Both the position numbers and the translations under genes were made by a program. A stretch of DNA of 45,075 nucleotides. Origin: Bacteroidota bacterium (GTDB lineage: Bacteria; Bacteroidota; Rhodothermia; Rhodothermales; UBA10348). Of this stretch, positions 24,223-32,619 are shown one piece after another; positions within the stretch are counted from its first letter, which is position 1; each line of letters begins with the position of its first letter. The DNA lies in assembly GCA_029262775.1 (NCBI GenBank), contig JAJCYR010000055.1, forward strand, positions 1-45,075. Direction: 5' to 3'. Under the pieces are notes generated by a model, which made no database searches, was not told the origin of the DNA, and was given only the letters and a program-made list of their open reading frames with translations.

Positions 24223-27200
24223 CTATATGTTGGAGTCCGGAGACTCGATTGGCTGTGGGACGTCGCTGAACCACGAGTAGAGCGCTGGCACTACCAACAG
24301 CGTCAGTATCGTAGAGGTGAACAGGCCGCCGACAACGACTGTCGCCAACGGGCGCTGGACTTCGCTCCCGGTACTGGTAGAGAAGAGAAGCGGGATGAGG
24401 CCCAGTGCGGTCGTCACGGCCGTCATGAGAACCGGGCGTAGGCGCAGCAGCGCGCCCTCCACGCTCGCCCGGTCCATGGGCGTGCCGTCCCGGATGAGCT
24501 GGTTGAGGTACGTGACCAGCACCATGCCATTTTCCAGCGCAATCCCGAAGAGGGCGATGAACCCCACCGACGCGGGTACCGACAGGTTCTGGCCGGTCAC
24601 CCAGAGCGCGACAATGCCGCCCACCAATGCGAGCGGAATGTTGAGCATGATGAGCGTCGCATTTTTCAGCGAGTTGAAACTGGCGTACAGCAGGATCAAG
24701 ACGATGAGGAGTGTGATGGGCACCACCACCATCAGCCGTTTGTTGGCCTCCTGCTGAAGTCGAAACTGTCCGCCCCAGGTCGTGAGGTAGCCTGTCGGCA
24801 GGTCGACTTCATTCCGTATGACCTCCTGTGCTTCCTGGACGAACGAGCCAATGTCGCGGCCGTCCACATTGAGCTGGACCGTAATGAAGCGCTGATTGTC
24901 CTGCCGCGTGATTTGGCGCGGTCCGACGACCTCTTCAATGGTGGTGAGCGCACCAAGCGGGACGGTGCCACCCCCCGGAAGCGGAATAAGCAGGTTGGCA
25001 ATGTCCTCCGGCGTCGAACGGGCCTCCTCCTCGAAACGAACGTAGATCGGGAAACGGCGGATACCTTCGAATATCTGCCCGGCCTCGGCGCCGCCGACGG
25101 CTGTTTCCACGGTTCGCTGTACGTCCGATACGTTGACGCCGTAGCGGGCGATGGTCTGGCGATTTACCTCAATCTGGAGCTGCGGAGTTCCTGTGATTTG
25201 ATCGGCCTGCACATCGGCGGCGCCCTCGACGGTGTTGAGGGCAGCGGCGATCTCGTCTGCCTTCGTCTTGAGCAGGTCGAGGTCGTCGCCAAACAGTTTG
25301 ACGGCAAGCTCGGCCTTGACGCCCTCCAGGAGTTCGTCCACCGTCATCTGGATGGGCTGGCTGAAATTCGTCAGCACGCCTGGCACCTCGCCCAGCTCTT
25401 CGCGGATGCCAGCGAGCAGCTCAGCTTGGTTGTCAAACCGCCATTCGTCTTCCGGCGTCAGCACCAGATACATCTCGGCGGAGTTGATGGGGTCGGCGTG
25501 TGCACCAACCTCTCCGCGGCCAATCCGACTGACCACGTCTGTGATCTCCGGGATGGTCATGAGGCGGCGCTCAACGCGCTGCGTTGTCGCCTTGCTCTCC
25601 GTGATCGAAATGGACGGGGCCATGGTCAATCGCATGACGATGGTGCCCTCCTGCAACGTGGGCGTGAATTCACTCCCGAGTTGCGGGAATACGACCGCAC
25701 CGACCAGAAGGAGGACAGCTGCGAGGCCGATGGCCCACGGTCGCTGCCGGACGAAAAAGGCCACAATGGGTCGGTACCACGAGGTTACCCGGTCCAGCAG
25801 GCGATTGTCCAACCGTTGCTTTCCGGAGGTGCCGGCGCCCTGTTCCTTCGCCGGCGAACGCATAAAGAAATGGGAGAGCACCGGAGCGAACACAATGGCA
25901 TACACAAGCGAACCCAGCATGGCGAGAGCAACCGTGTAGGCGAGCGGCCGGAACGTTTTGCCCTCGACGCCCTGGAGCGTGAAGAGCGGCAGGAATACCA
26001 CAATGATGATGAGCACAGCGAACGCAACGGGGCGCGCTACCTCAGCGCAGGCCCGCGCCACGACGTGCACCCGCGACTCATCCGGATCGGCCTCCCTGAG
26101 CATTCGGTCCACGTTCTCGACCATCACTATGGCCCCGTCGACCATCATTCCGATGGCGATGGCCAGGCCGCCCAGGCTCATGAGGTTGGCCGATATGTCG
26201 AACTGTCCCATGAAGATGGCGGCGAACAGGACGGAAAATGGAATGGCAAGGGCCACCACCAAACTCGGCCGCCACGATCCCAGAAACGCGACGAGAACCA
26301 GAACAACGAGAAGGATTCCCTGCCAGAGAGCCCTCGTAACCGTCGCCACTGCCGCCTCCACAAGCGTCTTTTGCTCGTAGTACGGGACGATGTCGACACC
26401 TTCCGGGAGCGCCTCGTTGATATCGGCGAGTCTGGCCTCGACGCGGCCAATGACGGTGGATGAATTGGTGCCGTAAAGCTTCACTACCATCCCGGAAACG
26501 ATTTCTTCGACGCCTCCGCGCGTCTGCAGGCCCCGTCGGATGGCGCCTCCAATCTGGACGGTGGCCACGTCTTTGACAAAGACTGGCGTACCATCGACCG
26601 TGCGAACGACAACGTTCTCGAGGTCGGCAATGCCGGTCGCCAGCCCAACGGATCGGACCACGAATTGCTCTGCGTTCTGCTCAATGTATTGCGCGCCGAC
26701 ATTGAGGTTGTTTTCCTCCAGCGCATCGGTAACCTCAGCCAGCGTGATGCGGTACTGAAGCAGGGCCTCCGGTTTTACGACGACCTGGAATTGGCGCTCG
26801 TATCCTCCAATCCCCAGGACTTCCGTCACACCAGGAACGGTCTGGAGACTCGTCTTGACGATCCAATCCTGCATGGTGCGGAGTTCTTCCAGAGAGTATT
26901 GCCCGGTCGTATCGTCCAGGTAATAGAACAGGACCAGTCCCATGCCGGTCGAAATCGGTCCCATTTTGGGCTCACCGAACCCGGGTGGGATGGATTCACG
27001 TGCCTCGTTGAGCCGCTCTCCAACGAGCTGGCGGGCGAAGTAAATGTCTGTTCCGTCCTCGAAGTAGACATTGACTACGGACAGGCCGAAGTTGGAAACG
27101 GATCGAACCTGCTCTACGTTTGGCAGCCCGTTCATGGCTGTTTCGACGGGGTACGTAACATAGCGCTCGACCTCGGCGGGGGCGAGCCCCTCCGTGACGG

Positions 27201-27348
27201 TGAAGACCTGGACGAGTGAAGGAGAGACGTCTGGGAACGCGTCGATCGGGAGACCCTGGTAGGTCCACCAACCGGCGGCCAGGACGATGGCGCCGAGGAC
27301 AAGCACGAGGAGCTTGCTTTGCAGCGCAAACTGGATGACTCTGTTCAT
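24223..27348 (-). CDS. Heavy-metal efflux RND pump, CzcA/CusA family
   Basis: A 1041-residue proton-driven pump. I prefer the ATG at 27348 (MNRVIQFALQSKLLVLVLGA), because helix 1 then starts at once. The upstream ATG at 27408 would add 20 polar residues and overlap the adaptor gene. Porter loops and twelve helices are present. The signature is 'AIGMMVDGAIVMVENVDRML' (about residues 395-415), with single Asp and Glu proton-relay residues, unlike the double Asp in the pump at 14501. The protein ends 'LYSWFSDVPQ...'. It is codirectional with czcC, czcB, the PII-like gene and the CDF gene. Composition is more GC-rich than the other RND operon. Confidence 0.93.
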   Translation of the reverse strand: MNRVIQFALQSKLLVLVLGAIVLAAGWWTYQGLPIDAFPDVSPSLVQVFTVTEGLAPAEVERYVTYPVETAMNGLPNVEQVRSVSNFGLSVVNVYFEDGTDIYFARQLVGERLNEARESIPPGFGEPKMGPISTGMGLVLFYYLDDTTGQYSLEELRTMQDWIVKTSLQTVPGVTEVLGIGGYERQFQVVVKPEALLQYRITLAEVTDALEENNLNVGAQYIEQNAEQFVVRSVGLATGIADLENVVVRTVDGTPVFVKDVATVQIGGAIRRGLQTRGGVEEIVSGMVVKLYGTNSSTVIGRVEARLADINEALPEGVDIVPYYEQKTLVEAAVATVTRALWQGILLVVLVLVAFLGSWRPSLVVALAIPFSVLFAAIFMGQFDISANLMSLGGLAIAIGMMVDGAIVMVENVDRMLREADPDESRVHVVARACAEVARPVAFAVLIIIVVFLPLFTLQGVEGKTFRPLAYTVALAMLGSLVYAIVFAPVLSHFFMRSPAKEQGAGTSGKQRLDNRLLDRVTSWYRPIVAFFVRQRPWAIGLAAVLLLVGAVVFPQLGSEFTPTLQEGTIVMRLTMAPSISITESKATTQRVERRLMTIPEITDVVSRIGRGEVGAHADPINSAEMYLVLTPEDEWRFDNQAELLAGIREELGEVPGVLTNFSQPIQMTVDELLEGVKAELAVKLFGDDLDLLKTKADEIAAALNTVEGAADVQADQITGTPQLQIEVNRQTIARYGVNVSDVQRTVETAVGGAEAGQIFEGIRRFPIYVRFEEEARSTPEDIANLLIPLPGGGTVPLGALTTIEEVVGPRQITRQDNQRFITVQLNVDGRDIGSFVQEAQEVIRNEVDLPTGYLTTWGGQFRLQQEANKRLMVVVPITLLIVLILLYASFNSLKNATLIMLNIPLALVGGIVALWVTGQNLSVPASVGFIALFGIALENGMVLVTYLNQLIRDGTPMDRASVEGALLRLRPVLMTAVTTALGLIPLLFSTSTGSEVQRPLATVVVGGLFTSTILTLLVVPALYSWFSDVPQPIESPDSNI

Positions 27349-27391
27349 GGATGTCGTGGGTTCAGTTGTGAAAAAAGGACGAGGGTTGTCG

Positions 27392-28669
27392 TCAGTGGGC
27401 GTGGCCACCTTCCATCTCGCTCTTCCCGAGTTCGGCCTTCAGGACGAATGCTCCTACGGCCACGTACCGGTCACCGGACTCCAGGCCTCTCGTGATGGCA
27501 GCCTGACCGCCGGCGCGGTCACCTGTTTCGACGGCTCGAGGCCTGAACCCCTCCTCTGTTTGCACGAATACGACCGTCCTGCCCCGGACATCGACGAATG
27601 CCGTGACTGGCACCAATACGGGGACCTCGACAGCATTTATGGTCAGGAGTCCGGTCACGAACTGACCCGGACGCAACCTCCCGTCCGGATTAGGGACGAC
27701 GGTTCGTGCAATAGCCGTCCTGGTCTCTTCGCCCAAAATGGGACGAACGTACGAAATGGTTCCGTACGTGCGGGGCTGGTCAGGCCCGGCGTCGATGACG
27801 ACGTCCTGACCTTCACGAACAACGCCAAGGTCAATTTGATAGACGGAGAGGTCTGCCCACACGGTGGACAGGTCCGCCACTTCAAAGGCCTCTGTGGCCG
27901 CTTCGACCGCCTCACCGAATACGATATGCTTCTCGATTACGCTGCCCGAGATGGGTGCCGTGAGCGGGTAGGCGACCAGGCTGCGTTCTTCTTCCCCGGG
28001 GAGCGCCTGGATGTAGTCGTCCGAGAACCCCAGAGCAATAAGCTTTTGACGCGCCGATCGCGTACGGATGCGTGCCTCGGCATTCGCCTGCCGGGCCTCC
28101 AGGAAGTCGGCCTCAGAGGTGATTTCCTGGTCAAAAAGCCGCTTTTCCCGCTCGAACGAGGCTCGCGCCAGCTCCTCACGCTCGATGGCGGCAAGGTAGT
28201 CCGCCTTCAGATCGGCCAGTTCACGGCTCTCGATGACGGCCATGGTCTGGCCCGCTCGGACGTAGCTGCCAACGTTCGCGCTCACACTCCGTACAACGCC
28301 GGATACACGGGGGGTGACGTGAGCATATCGGTCTTCGTTGGCGCGGATCTCGCCTGGAAGCTTTTTCTCTACGGTCATGGTGCCCGGTCCGGCTGTGCGG
28401 ACGTCAATCCCGAACTCTTCGATTTCCTGGGGGGACAGGGTCACCAGATCCTGCTCTTCTCCGCCCGTCTCTACGGCCTCGTCGACCGCCATGTCATGTG
28501 TCGGCTCGCCGAACCCGGCAGCCAGCGACCAGACGACGAGTATGATGGCCAAAAGGCCGATTCCCACGGCAAACATGCGCGCACGGCGGCTCATGGACAT
28601 AATCTCAAAAAGCCGCGAACGGGCACTGGGTGAAGTATCGGTGGACGATGTGGTGTGCTTGATATTCAT
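27392..28669 (-). CDS. RND efflux periplasmic adaptor (CzcB-like)
   Basis: Membrane-fusion subunit of 425 residues. A cytoplasmic N-terminal segment precedes one transmembrane anchor (about residues 32-52, 'FAVGIGLLAIILVVWSL'). There is no lipobox, unlike the adaptor at 17620. The adaptor core includes 'VTPRVSGVVRSVSANVGSYV', a coiled-coil hairpin rich in Glu, Arg and Ala (about 170-215), and 'PLTAPISGSVIEKHIVFGE'. The C-terminus 'KSEMEGGHAH' ends in a His-containing tail also seen in the other adaptor. It starts 2 nt after the czcC stop region and precedes czcA by 43 nt. Confidence 0.9.
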   Translation of the reverse strand: MNIKHTTSSTDTSPSARSRLFEIMSMSRRARMFAVGIGLLAIILVVWSLAAGFGEPTHDMAVDEAVETGGEEQDLVTLSPQEIEEFGIDVRTAGPGTMTVEKKLPGEIRANEDRYAHVTPRVSGVVRSVSANVGSYVRAGQTMAVIESRELADLKADYLAAIEREELARASFEREKRLFDQEITSEADFLEARQANAEARIRTRSARQKLIALGFSDDYIQALPGEEERSLVAYPLTAPISGSVIEKHIVFGEAVEAATEAFEVADLSTVWADLSVYQIDLGVVREGQDVVIDAGPDQPRTYGTISYVRPILGEETRTAIARTVVPNPDGRLRPGQFVTGLLTINAVEVPVLVPVTAFVDVRGRTVVFVQTEEGFRPRAVETGDRAGGQAAITRGLESGDRYVAVGAFVLKAELGKSEMEGGHAH

Positions 28670-28671
28670 GG

Positions 28672-30057
28672 TCAGTCCTGATTCGGGAGGTTGTCAAGGC
28701 GTGCATCTTCCACGGTATGGAGAGAGGTAGCAATAAGCCGCTCGACGGCTGCGTGCGCCTGATGATAATCTGCAAGGGCGTCGGTGTAGGCGTTCTGCGT
28801 CTCGACCAGGGCGCTCTGTGCATCCAGCACGTTGAGCAGATCGTACTCCCCCTCATGGTACCCCGTAAGAATGCCCTCGTAGGCGGCACGGGCGTCAGGC
28901 AAGGCCTCGTCCCGCAGCATACGCGCGGACTCGACCGAAACAGCGAGTGTGCCGTACGTTGTTGTGAGTTCCCATTCCATCCGCAGGAAGGCGGACTCGG
29001 CGTCGGCCTCGGAGGCCATGATGCGGGCCTCAGCCGCCCTGATAGCTCCCCGGTTCGTGTCCAGAAACGGAAGCGGAATGGATATGCCCGACGTCACGGC
29101 GGGTTCACCCACGTCGTTGAAATAGGCCCCGCCAATGCGGACGGTCGGGTTCGGGATTCGTCGGGCGCGTTCGAGGCGGGCACGTGCGCGCGCCTGATTC
29201 TGGATTGCAGCATATTGTGCCACTTCCGGGTTCAACGGAAGAAGAAGGATGAGCTCCTCGAGATCCGGAACCGAGGCAAGCGCCGTCAGATCACCCTCCA
29301 CTTCGATGGCCGTTGCGTCCCCACCGAATGTAGCTGCGAGGCGGGCGCGGGTGCCCTGAACCGTTCTGCGTGCCCGCTTCTGGACCGTAACGGCTATGAC
29401 AGCGGCTACCCTGGCCCGGCGAGCCTCTAACGGCGATACGGCGCCTTCATTGGCTCGCCGCTCGACCGTATCGGCAAGGCGACGGGCAATTACACGCTGC
29501 TCCTCAGCCAGCGCAAGCCGGGCCTCTGCCACCAGGACAGCGGCAAATGCCTGCCGCACTTCAGTAATAACATCCAATCGGGTCGCTTCGGCACCCACAG
29601 CTGCCAACTCCGAGCCGTGGGCGGCAACATCGGCACGGGCGCGACGGTCGCCACCGAGCTCTATGGTCTGGGCAAGGCCGCCTCCGACCTCCAAAGCCTT
29701 TGCCCCCGATCGCGATCCGGACCCACCGAATTCATCGACTCCGGCTTCCAACTCGGGGTTGGGTGGCCGGCCGGCCTGATGGGCTTCGTTTTCCCGGGCC
29801 TGCAGTTCGTAACCGGCGGCTCGGAGTGCCGGGTTGTATTCAAGAGCGAGAGCAACAGCCTCGTCGAGCGTAAGCGGGCCGCGGATTGGGTCCCGCACGG
29901 ACTTTTCGGCAGCATCTGAGTTTTGCCAACGTGCCGTGGGGAGGCTTGAAATGGGCGGACGATACGTGACTTCGTAAGGGGAAGCGCAGCCGGCAGACAA
30001 GACGGCGAGCACAACGACGACCGACGCAAGCGTCGGCCCGGTTGGGTTGCAGATCAT
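28672..30057 (-). CDS. TolC-family outer-membrane lipoprotein (CzcC-like)
   Basis: A 461-residue outer-membrane channel of the second metal pump. The signal peptide has a lipobox-like 'VLSAGC' (Cys24), suggesting lipidation as in many HME-type channels. The first OEP repeat begins 'LTLDEAVALALEYNPALRAA'. The second includes 'QYAAIQNQARARARLERARR' and the typical 'ISIPLPFLDTNRGAIRAAEA'. It is followed after 2 nt by czcB. It is probably transcribed from the region upstream of 30505 together with the small exported protein gene. Confidence 0.9.
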   Translation of the reverse strand: MICNPTGPTLASVVVVLAVLSAGCASPYEVTYRPPISSLPTARWQNSDAAEKSVRDPIRGPLTLDEAVALALEYNPALRAAGYELQARENEAHQAGRPPNPELEAGVDEFGGSGSRSGAKALEVGGGLAQTIELGGDRRARADVAAHGSELAAVGAEATRLDVITEVRQAFAAVLVAEARLALAEEQRVIARRLADTVERRANEGAVSPLEARRARVAAVIAVTVQKRARRTVQGTRARLAATFGGDATAIEVEGDLTALASVPDLEELILLLPLNPEVAQYAAIQNQARARARLERARRIPNPTVRIGGAYFNDVGEPAVTSGISIPLPFLDTNRGAIRAAEARIMASEADAESAFLRMEWELTTTYGTLAVSVESARMLRDEALPDARAAYEGILTGYHEGEYDLLNVLDAQSALVETQNAYTDALADYHQAHAAVERLIATSLHTVEDARLDNLPNQD

Positions 30058-30145
30058 ATACCTGGAATTCCTGATCGTGTACGATTCCGCCTCGGACGCT
30101 CACGTTGGTAAGGGTCGGGACGGACGAGCTGGGATCAGGATCGGC

Positions 30146-30505
30146 TCAGATCAGCAGTACCACGCTACGATGAAGATCGGTCTGTCCGTACGCCGCAGGA
30201 AGTGCCGTCCGGGCGGGTGCGTGGGCGCGAACAGGCAGCGGGAGAAAACCCGTTGTCACGACAACCGCGACGGTCGCCGGACCACTTTCTGCTTTGAATG
30301 AGCTGCACTTGGCATCATTGCCAGTCGGGATAGGTACGTCCACGCAGTCTTCTGCGTGGGACGTTTCTGCAGCTATGTGCCCGTCCATTCCGAAGCAGAG
30401 TACGAGCTTGCTGGCGTGCGGCCCAAGCGGGGCGAGCGCCACAAGACCAGCCAGCAGCCAAGCTACAGGGGCCAATCGCATTTTTATGGTCTGGAGACGG
30501 GGCAT
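30146..30505 (-). CDS. Small exported protein at head of the czc operon
   Basis: Function not recognised. From the ATG at 30505 the product has 119 residues. A later ATG at 30481 would place the hydrophobic signal-like segment ('VAWLLAGLVALAPLGPHA') closer to the N-terminus. The mature part opens 'SKLVLCFGMDGHIAAETSHA' followed by 'EDCVD'. Two Cys and several His and acidic residues in a short span could bind a metal in the periplasm. It lies 88 bp upstream of czcC in the same direction, so it is likely part of the metal-efflux operon. An antisense frame over the same bases is less convincing because it lacks a signal or any family pattern. Confidence 0.65.
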   Translation of the reverse strand: MPRLQTIKMRLAPVAWLLAGLVALAPLGPHASKLVLCFGMDGHIAAETSHAEDCVDVPIPTGNDAKCSSFKAESGPATVAVVVTTGFLPLPVRAHAPARTALPAAYGQTDLHRSVVLLI

Positions 30506-30512
30506 GAAGAGG

Positions 30513-30584
30513 ACAGATGAACAGATGATCTGTGTAGTCAGTGAAACCGACATCTTCTTGTATCGAAGTCTTCTTGTATCGAAG
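30513..30584. promoter_or_regulatory. Operator-like repeats upstream of the czc operon
   Basis: Two signals lie just upstream of the small-protein start. First, a perfect palindrome ACAGAT-G-ATCTGT (30521-30533) overlaps two tandem copies of ACAGATGA (30513-30528). Second, an exact 16-bp tandem duplication, TCTTCTTGTATCGAAG, spans 30553-30568 and 30569-30584; each unit contains the inverted arms CTTC/GAAG. They are placed where a metalloregulator or response regulator could bind. No regulator gene is adjacent. Confidence 0.45.
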
Positions 30585-30671
30585 TCGAAATGCGAAGTTC
30601 CTCGAACCGCGTTTCAGGGAAGTTGAATCAAAAGGCATGCGACTGCTTGTCCACATGCTGTGAACCAGTTC

Positions 30672-30706
30672 GGGCGGGCAAAGAGGACATCGGTTTCCAT
30701 GCCTCA
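30672..30706. repeat. 35-bp dispersed repeat, copy 2
   Basis: This sequence matches 13766-13800 at 33 of 35 positions in the same orientation. Its right end coincides with the stop codon of the - strand flavoprotein gene (30704-30706). The similarity stops sharply at both sides. About 17 kb separate the two copies. Confidence 0.6.
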
Positions 30707-32425
30707 CACGTCTCCGACGCCGCCAAACGCTACGCCCGAGAGGCGGGCCATGTCGACGTCCCACGTGGTGAGGTCGCTGTGCTGGAAGCCGGAGAGGCTG
30801 TCGTGGCCGCAGGCCCGCGCGAGCACGCTCATGAGCTCGGTCGTGGCCTCGAACCAGTTTCGAAGCCGGGCGGCCGATGCCTGCACAATGAGGCGCTGCC
30901 GCAGTTTTTCCTTCTGCGTGGCAATGCCAACCGGGCAGTCATTCGTGTGGCAGGCCCGCATGCCGAGGCACCCAATGGCCTGCAGTGCGCTGTTCGAGAC
31001 GGCAATGCCGTCGGCGCCGAGCGCGAGTGCTTTCACGAAGTCCGATTCCGTGCGCAGACCGCCCGTGATGATGAGCGTGATGTCGTGGGCGCCGCGCCCG
31101 TCGAGGTGGCGCCGGGCGCGGGCGAGTGCGGGAATGGTCGGCACCGAAATGTTGTTCTTGAATATATTGGGCGCGGCGCCCGTCCCCCCACCACGGCCGT
31201 CCAGAATGATGTAGTCGGCGCTCGCTTCGAGCGCAAAATCAATGTCCGCCTCAATGTGCTGCGCCGACAGCTTGAAACCGATCGGAATGCCGCCGCTCGC
31301 CTGGCGCACCTCGTCCGCCACGCGGCGGAAGTCGGCGGGCGTCACCAGGTCCTCGAACCGCGACGGGCTGACGGCCGGCGTGCCCGGCGTAAGGCCCCGC
31401 GTCTCGGCAATCCTGCCCTGCACCTTACTACCCGGCAGGTGCCCGCCCGTACCGGTTTTGGCCCCCTGCCCGCCCTTGAAATGAAACGCCTGGCAGGACG
31501 CTGCCTTCTCCAGGCTCCACCCGAAGCGGGCCGAAGCCAGCTCGTAGAAATACCGGCTGCACGCGGCCTTTTCATCTTCCAGCATGCCGCCCTCGCCGGA
31601 GCAAATACCGGTTCCGGCGAGCTCGGCGCCCGTAGCAAGCGAGACCTTGGCTTCCTCGGATAGCGCCCCGAAGCTCATGTCGGACACGAAGATGGGGATA
31701 TTGAGCGCGAGCGGCTTCTTCGCCCGAGGGCCAATTACAAGCCCCGTCTCGACGTTGGCCGTATCGGCCAGCGGCCGCGTCGCCATCTGCGCCGTCAGGA
31801 TCTGAATGTGTTCCCAGCGGGGCAGCGTGTTGAGCCCCACGCCCATGGCCGAAATGGGCCCATGGTGCCCGGTTTTTGAGAGTCCATTCCGTGCCAGCTC
31901 CTGGATATGGGCGTTGTAGGGCTCCTCGACTGCCCCCGTCGGATCCTGATAATTTCCCAGGTACGCATCCCGATCATAGGGCTGTGGATGCTCGGCGTGG
32001 AAGGCAGCGATCTGCGCCGCATCGACCCAAACCTTGCCGTCCCTGTGCTCCGCACGGAATTTGGTGAGTGCTTCCTCGTTATTGTACTCCGAGACGCCGG
32101 TATCGAAGCGGTAATCCCAAAAGTGGACGCCGCAGACCAGGTTGTGGCCCTCGATGAACCCGTCGGCGAGCAATGCGCCGCGGTGCAGGCAGCGGCCGTA
32201 GAGAACCGACACGTCGTCATCGTAAGGAATAATGACAAGGTCGACGTTTTCGACGAGGGCGTGAGCGGGCTCGCGGTCAGTGAGGTCGGCCCAATTGGCA
32301 ATGGCAACAGGGCGCTGGAAGGCGTCGGACACAGGCAGGCGGGAAGTGGTGAAACGGTCGCCTATATGATAGGATATGCCGCCCACTTTTGGAACCGCCC
32401 GTTTCAGGGGCGGTAGGTTTCCCAT
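30704..32425 (-). CDS. Rieske-glutamate synthase-like FMN protein
   Basis: A 573-residue fusion. The N-terminal domain is a Rieske [2Fe-2S] ferredoxin with C79-L-H81 and C98-G-V-H101 (C-x-H, 16 residues, C-x2-H). The remainder matches the FMN-binding domain of glutamate synthase: 'ICSGEGGMLEDEKAACSRYF', 'FKGGQGAKTGTGGHLPGSKV', 'FKLSAQHIEADIDFALEASA' and a C-x5-C-x4-C set ('CLGMRACHTNDC') for a [3Fe-4S] cluster. There is no glutaminase domain, so it is a GltB-like oxidoreductase of uncertain substrate. I prefer the ATG at 32425; an upstream in-frame start at 32536 would run through the divergent gene. Electron flow from Rieske to FMN is inferred. Confidence 0.88.
   Translation of the reverse strand: MGNLPPLKRAVPKVGGISYHIGDRFTTSRLPVSDAFQRPVAIANWADLTDREPAHALVENVDLVIIPYDDDVSVLYGRCLHRGALLADGFIEGHNLVCGVHFWDYRFDTGVSEYNNEEALTKFRAEHRDGKVWVDAAQIAAFHAEHPQPYDRDAYLGNYQDPTGAVEEPYNAHIQELARNGLSKTGHHGPISAMGVGLNTLPRWEHIQILTAQMATRPLADTANVETGLVIGPRAKKPLALNIPIFVSDMSFGALSEEAKVSLATGAELAGTGICSGEGGMLEDEKAACSRYFYELASARFGWSLEKAASCQAFHFKGGQGAKTGTGGHLPGSKVQGRIAETRGLTPGTPAVSPSRFEDLVTPADFRRVADEVRQASGGIPIGFKLSAQHIEADIDFALEASADYIILDGRGGGTGAAPNIFKNNISVPTIPALARARRHLDGRGAHDITLIITGGLRTESDFVKALALGADGIAVSNSALQAIGCLGMRACHTNDCPVGIATQKEKLRQRLIVQASAARLRNWFEATTELMSVLARACGHDSLSGFQHSDLTTWDVDMARLSGVAFGGVGDV
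32394..32414. promoter_or_regulatory. Inverted repeat ahead of the 32424 gene
   Basis: ACCGCCC (32394-32400) and GGGCGGT (32408-32414) form a perfect 7-bp inverted repeat around a 7-nt loop, 9 bp before the + strand ATG at 32424. It lies inside the first codons of the divergent flavoprotein gene if that gene starts at 32425. It may be an operator or an RNA hairpin in the leader. Confidence 0.35.
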
Positions 32426-32615
32426 GCCAAAAAAAGAACGCCAGATGCCACGCGTTTTCCACAAGACGACGCGTTTTGAAGAAGCCGATGCGTGGGACAT
32501 TGCGCAGCACCGGACCATGACGCCCGAAGAGCGCATGCGTGCCGCTCACGAACTCAAAAAGCGCCACTGGTCGGGCGAACATCCGGATGTCAGGGAATGG
32601 GAACGAAGAAAATAG
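32424..32615 (+). CDS. Small conserved-looking hypothetical protein
   Basis: A 63-residue, highly charged protein, MPKKERQMPRVFHKTTRFEE, then ADAWDIAQHRTMTPEERM and a C-terminus 'HPDVREWERRK'. The pattern F-x-x-A-x-x-W-D-I, M-T-P-E-E-R, then 'PDVR' recalls short proteins commonly encoded with nucleotidyltransferase or toxin-antitoxin genes, but no such partner is adjacent. A second Met at 32445 is an alternative start. It converges with the receiver gene that ends 5 bp downstream. Function unknown. Confidence 0.6.
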   Translation: MPKKERQMPRVFHKTTRFEEADAWDIAQHRTMTPEERMRAAHELKKRHWSGEHPDVREWERRK

Positions 32616-32619
32616 CCCA

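Noticed and set aside
24913-26463. 516-codon + strand frame opposite czcA
   Set aside because: Antisense to a fully conserved RND pump and without any family motif.
27287-28633. 448-codon + strand frame opposite czcB
   Set aside because: Antisense to the adaptor gene, whose lipoyl and anchor features are recognisable.
30590-31663. 357-codon + strand frame over the Rieske flavoprotein gene
   Set aside because: Antisense shadow; the - strand shows intact Rieske and FMN-domain motifs.
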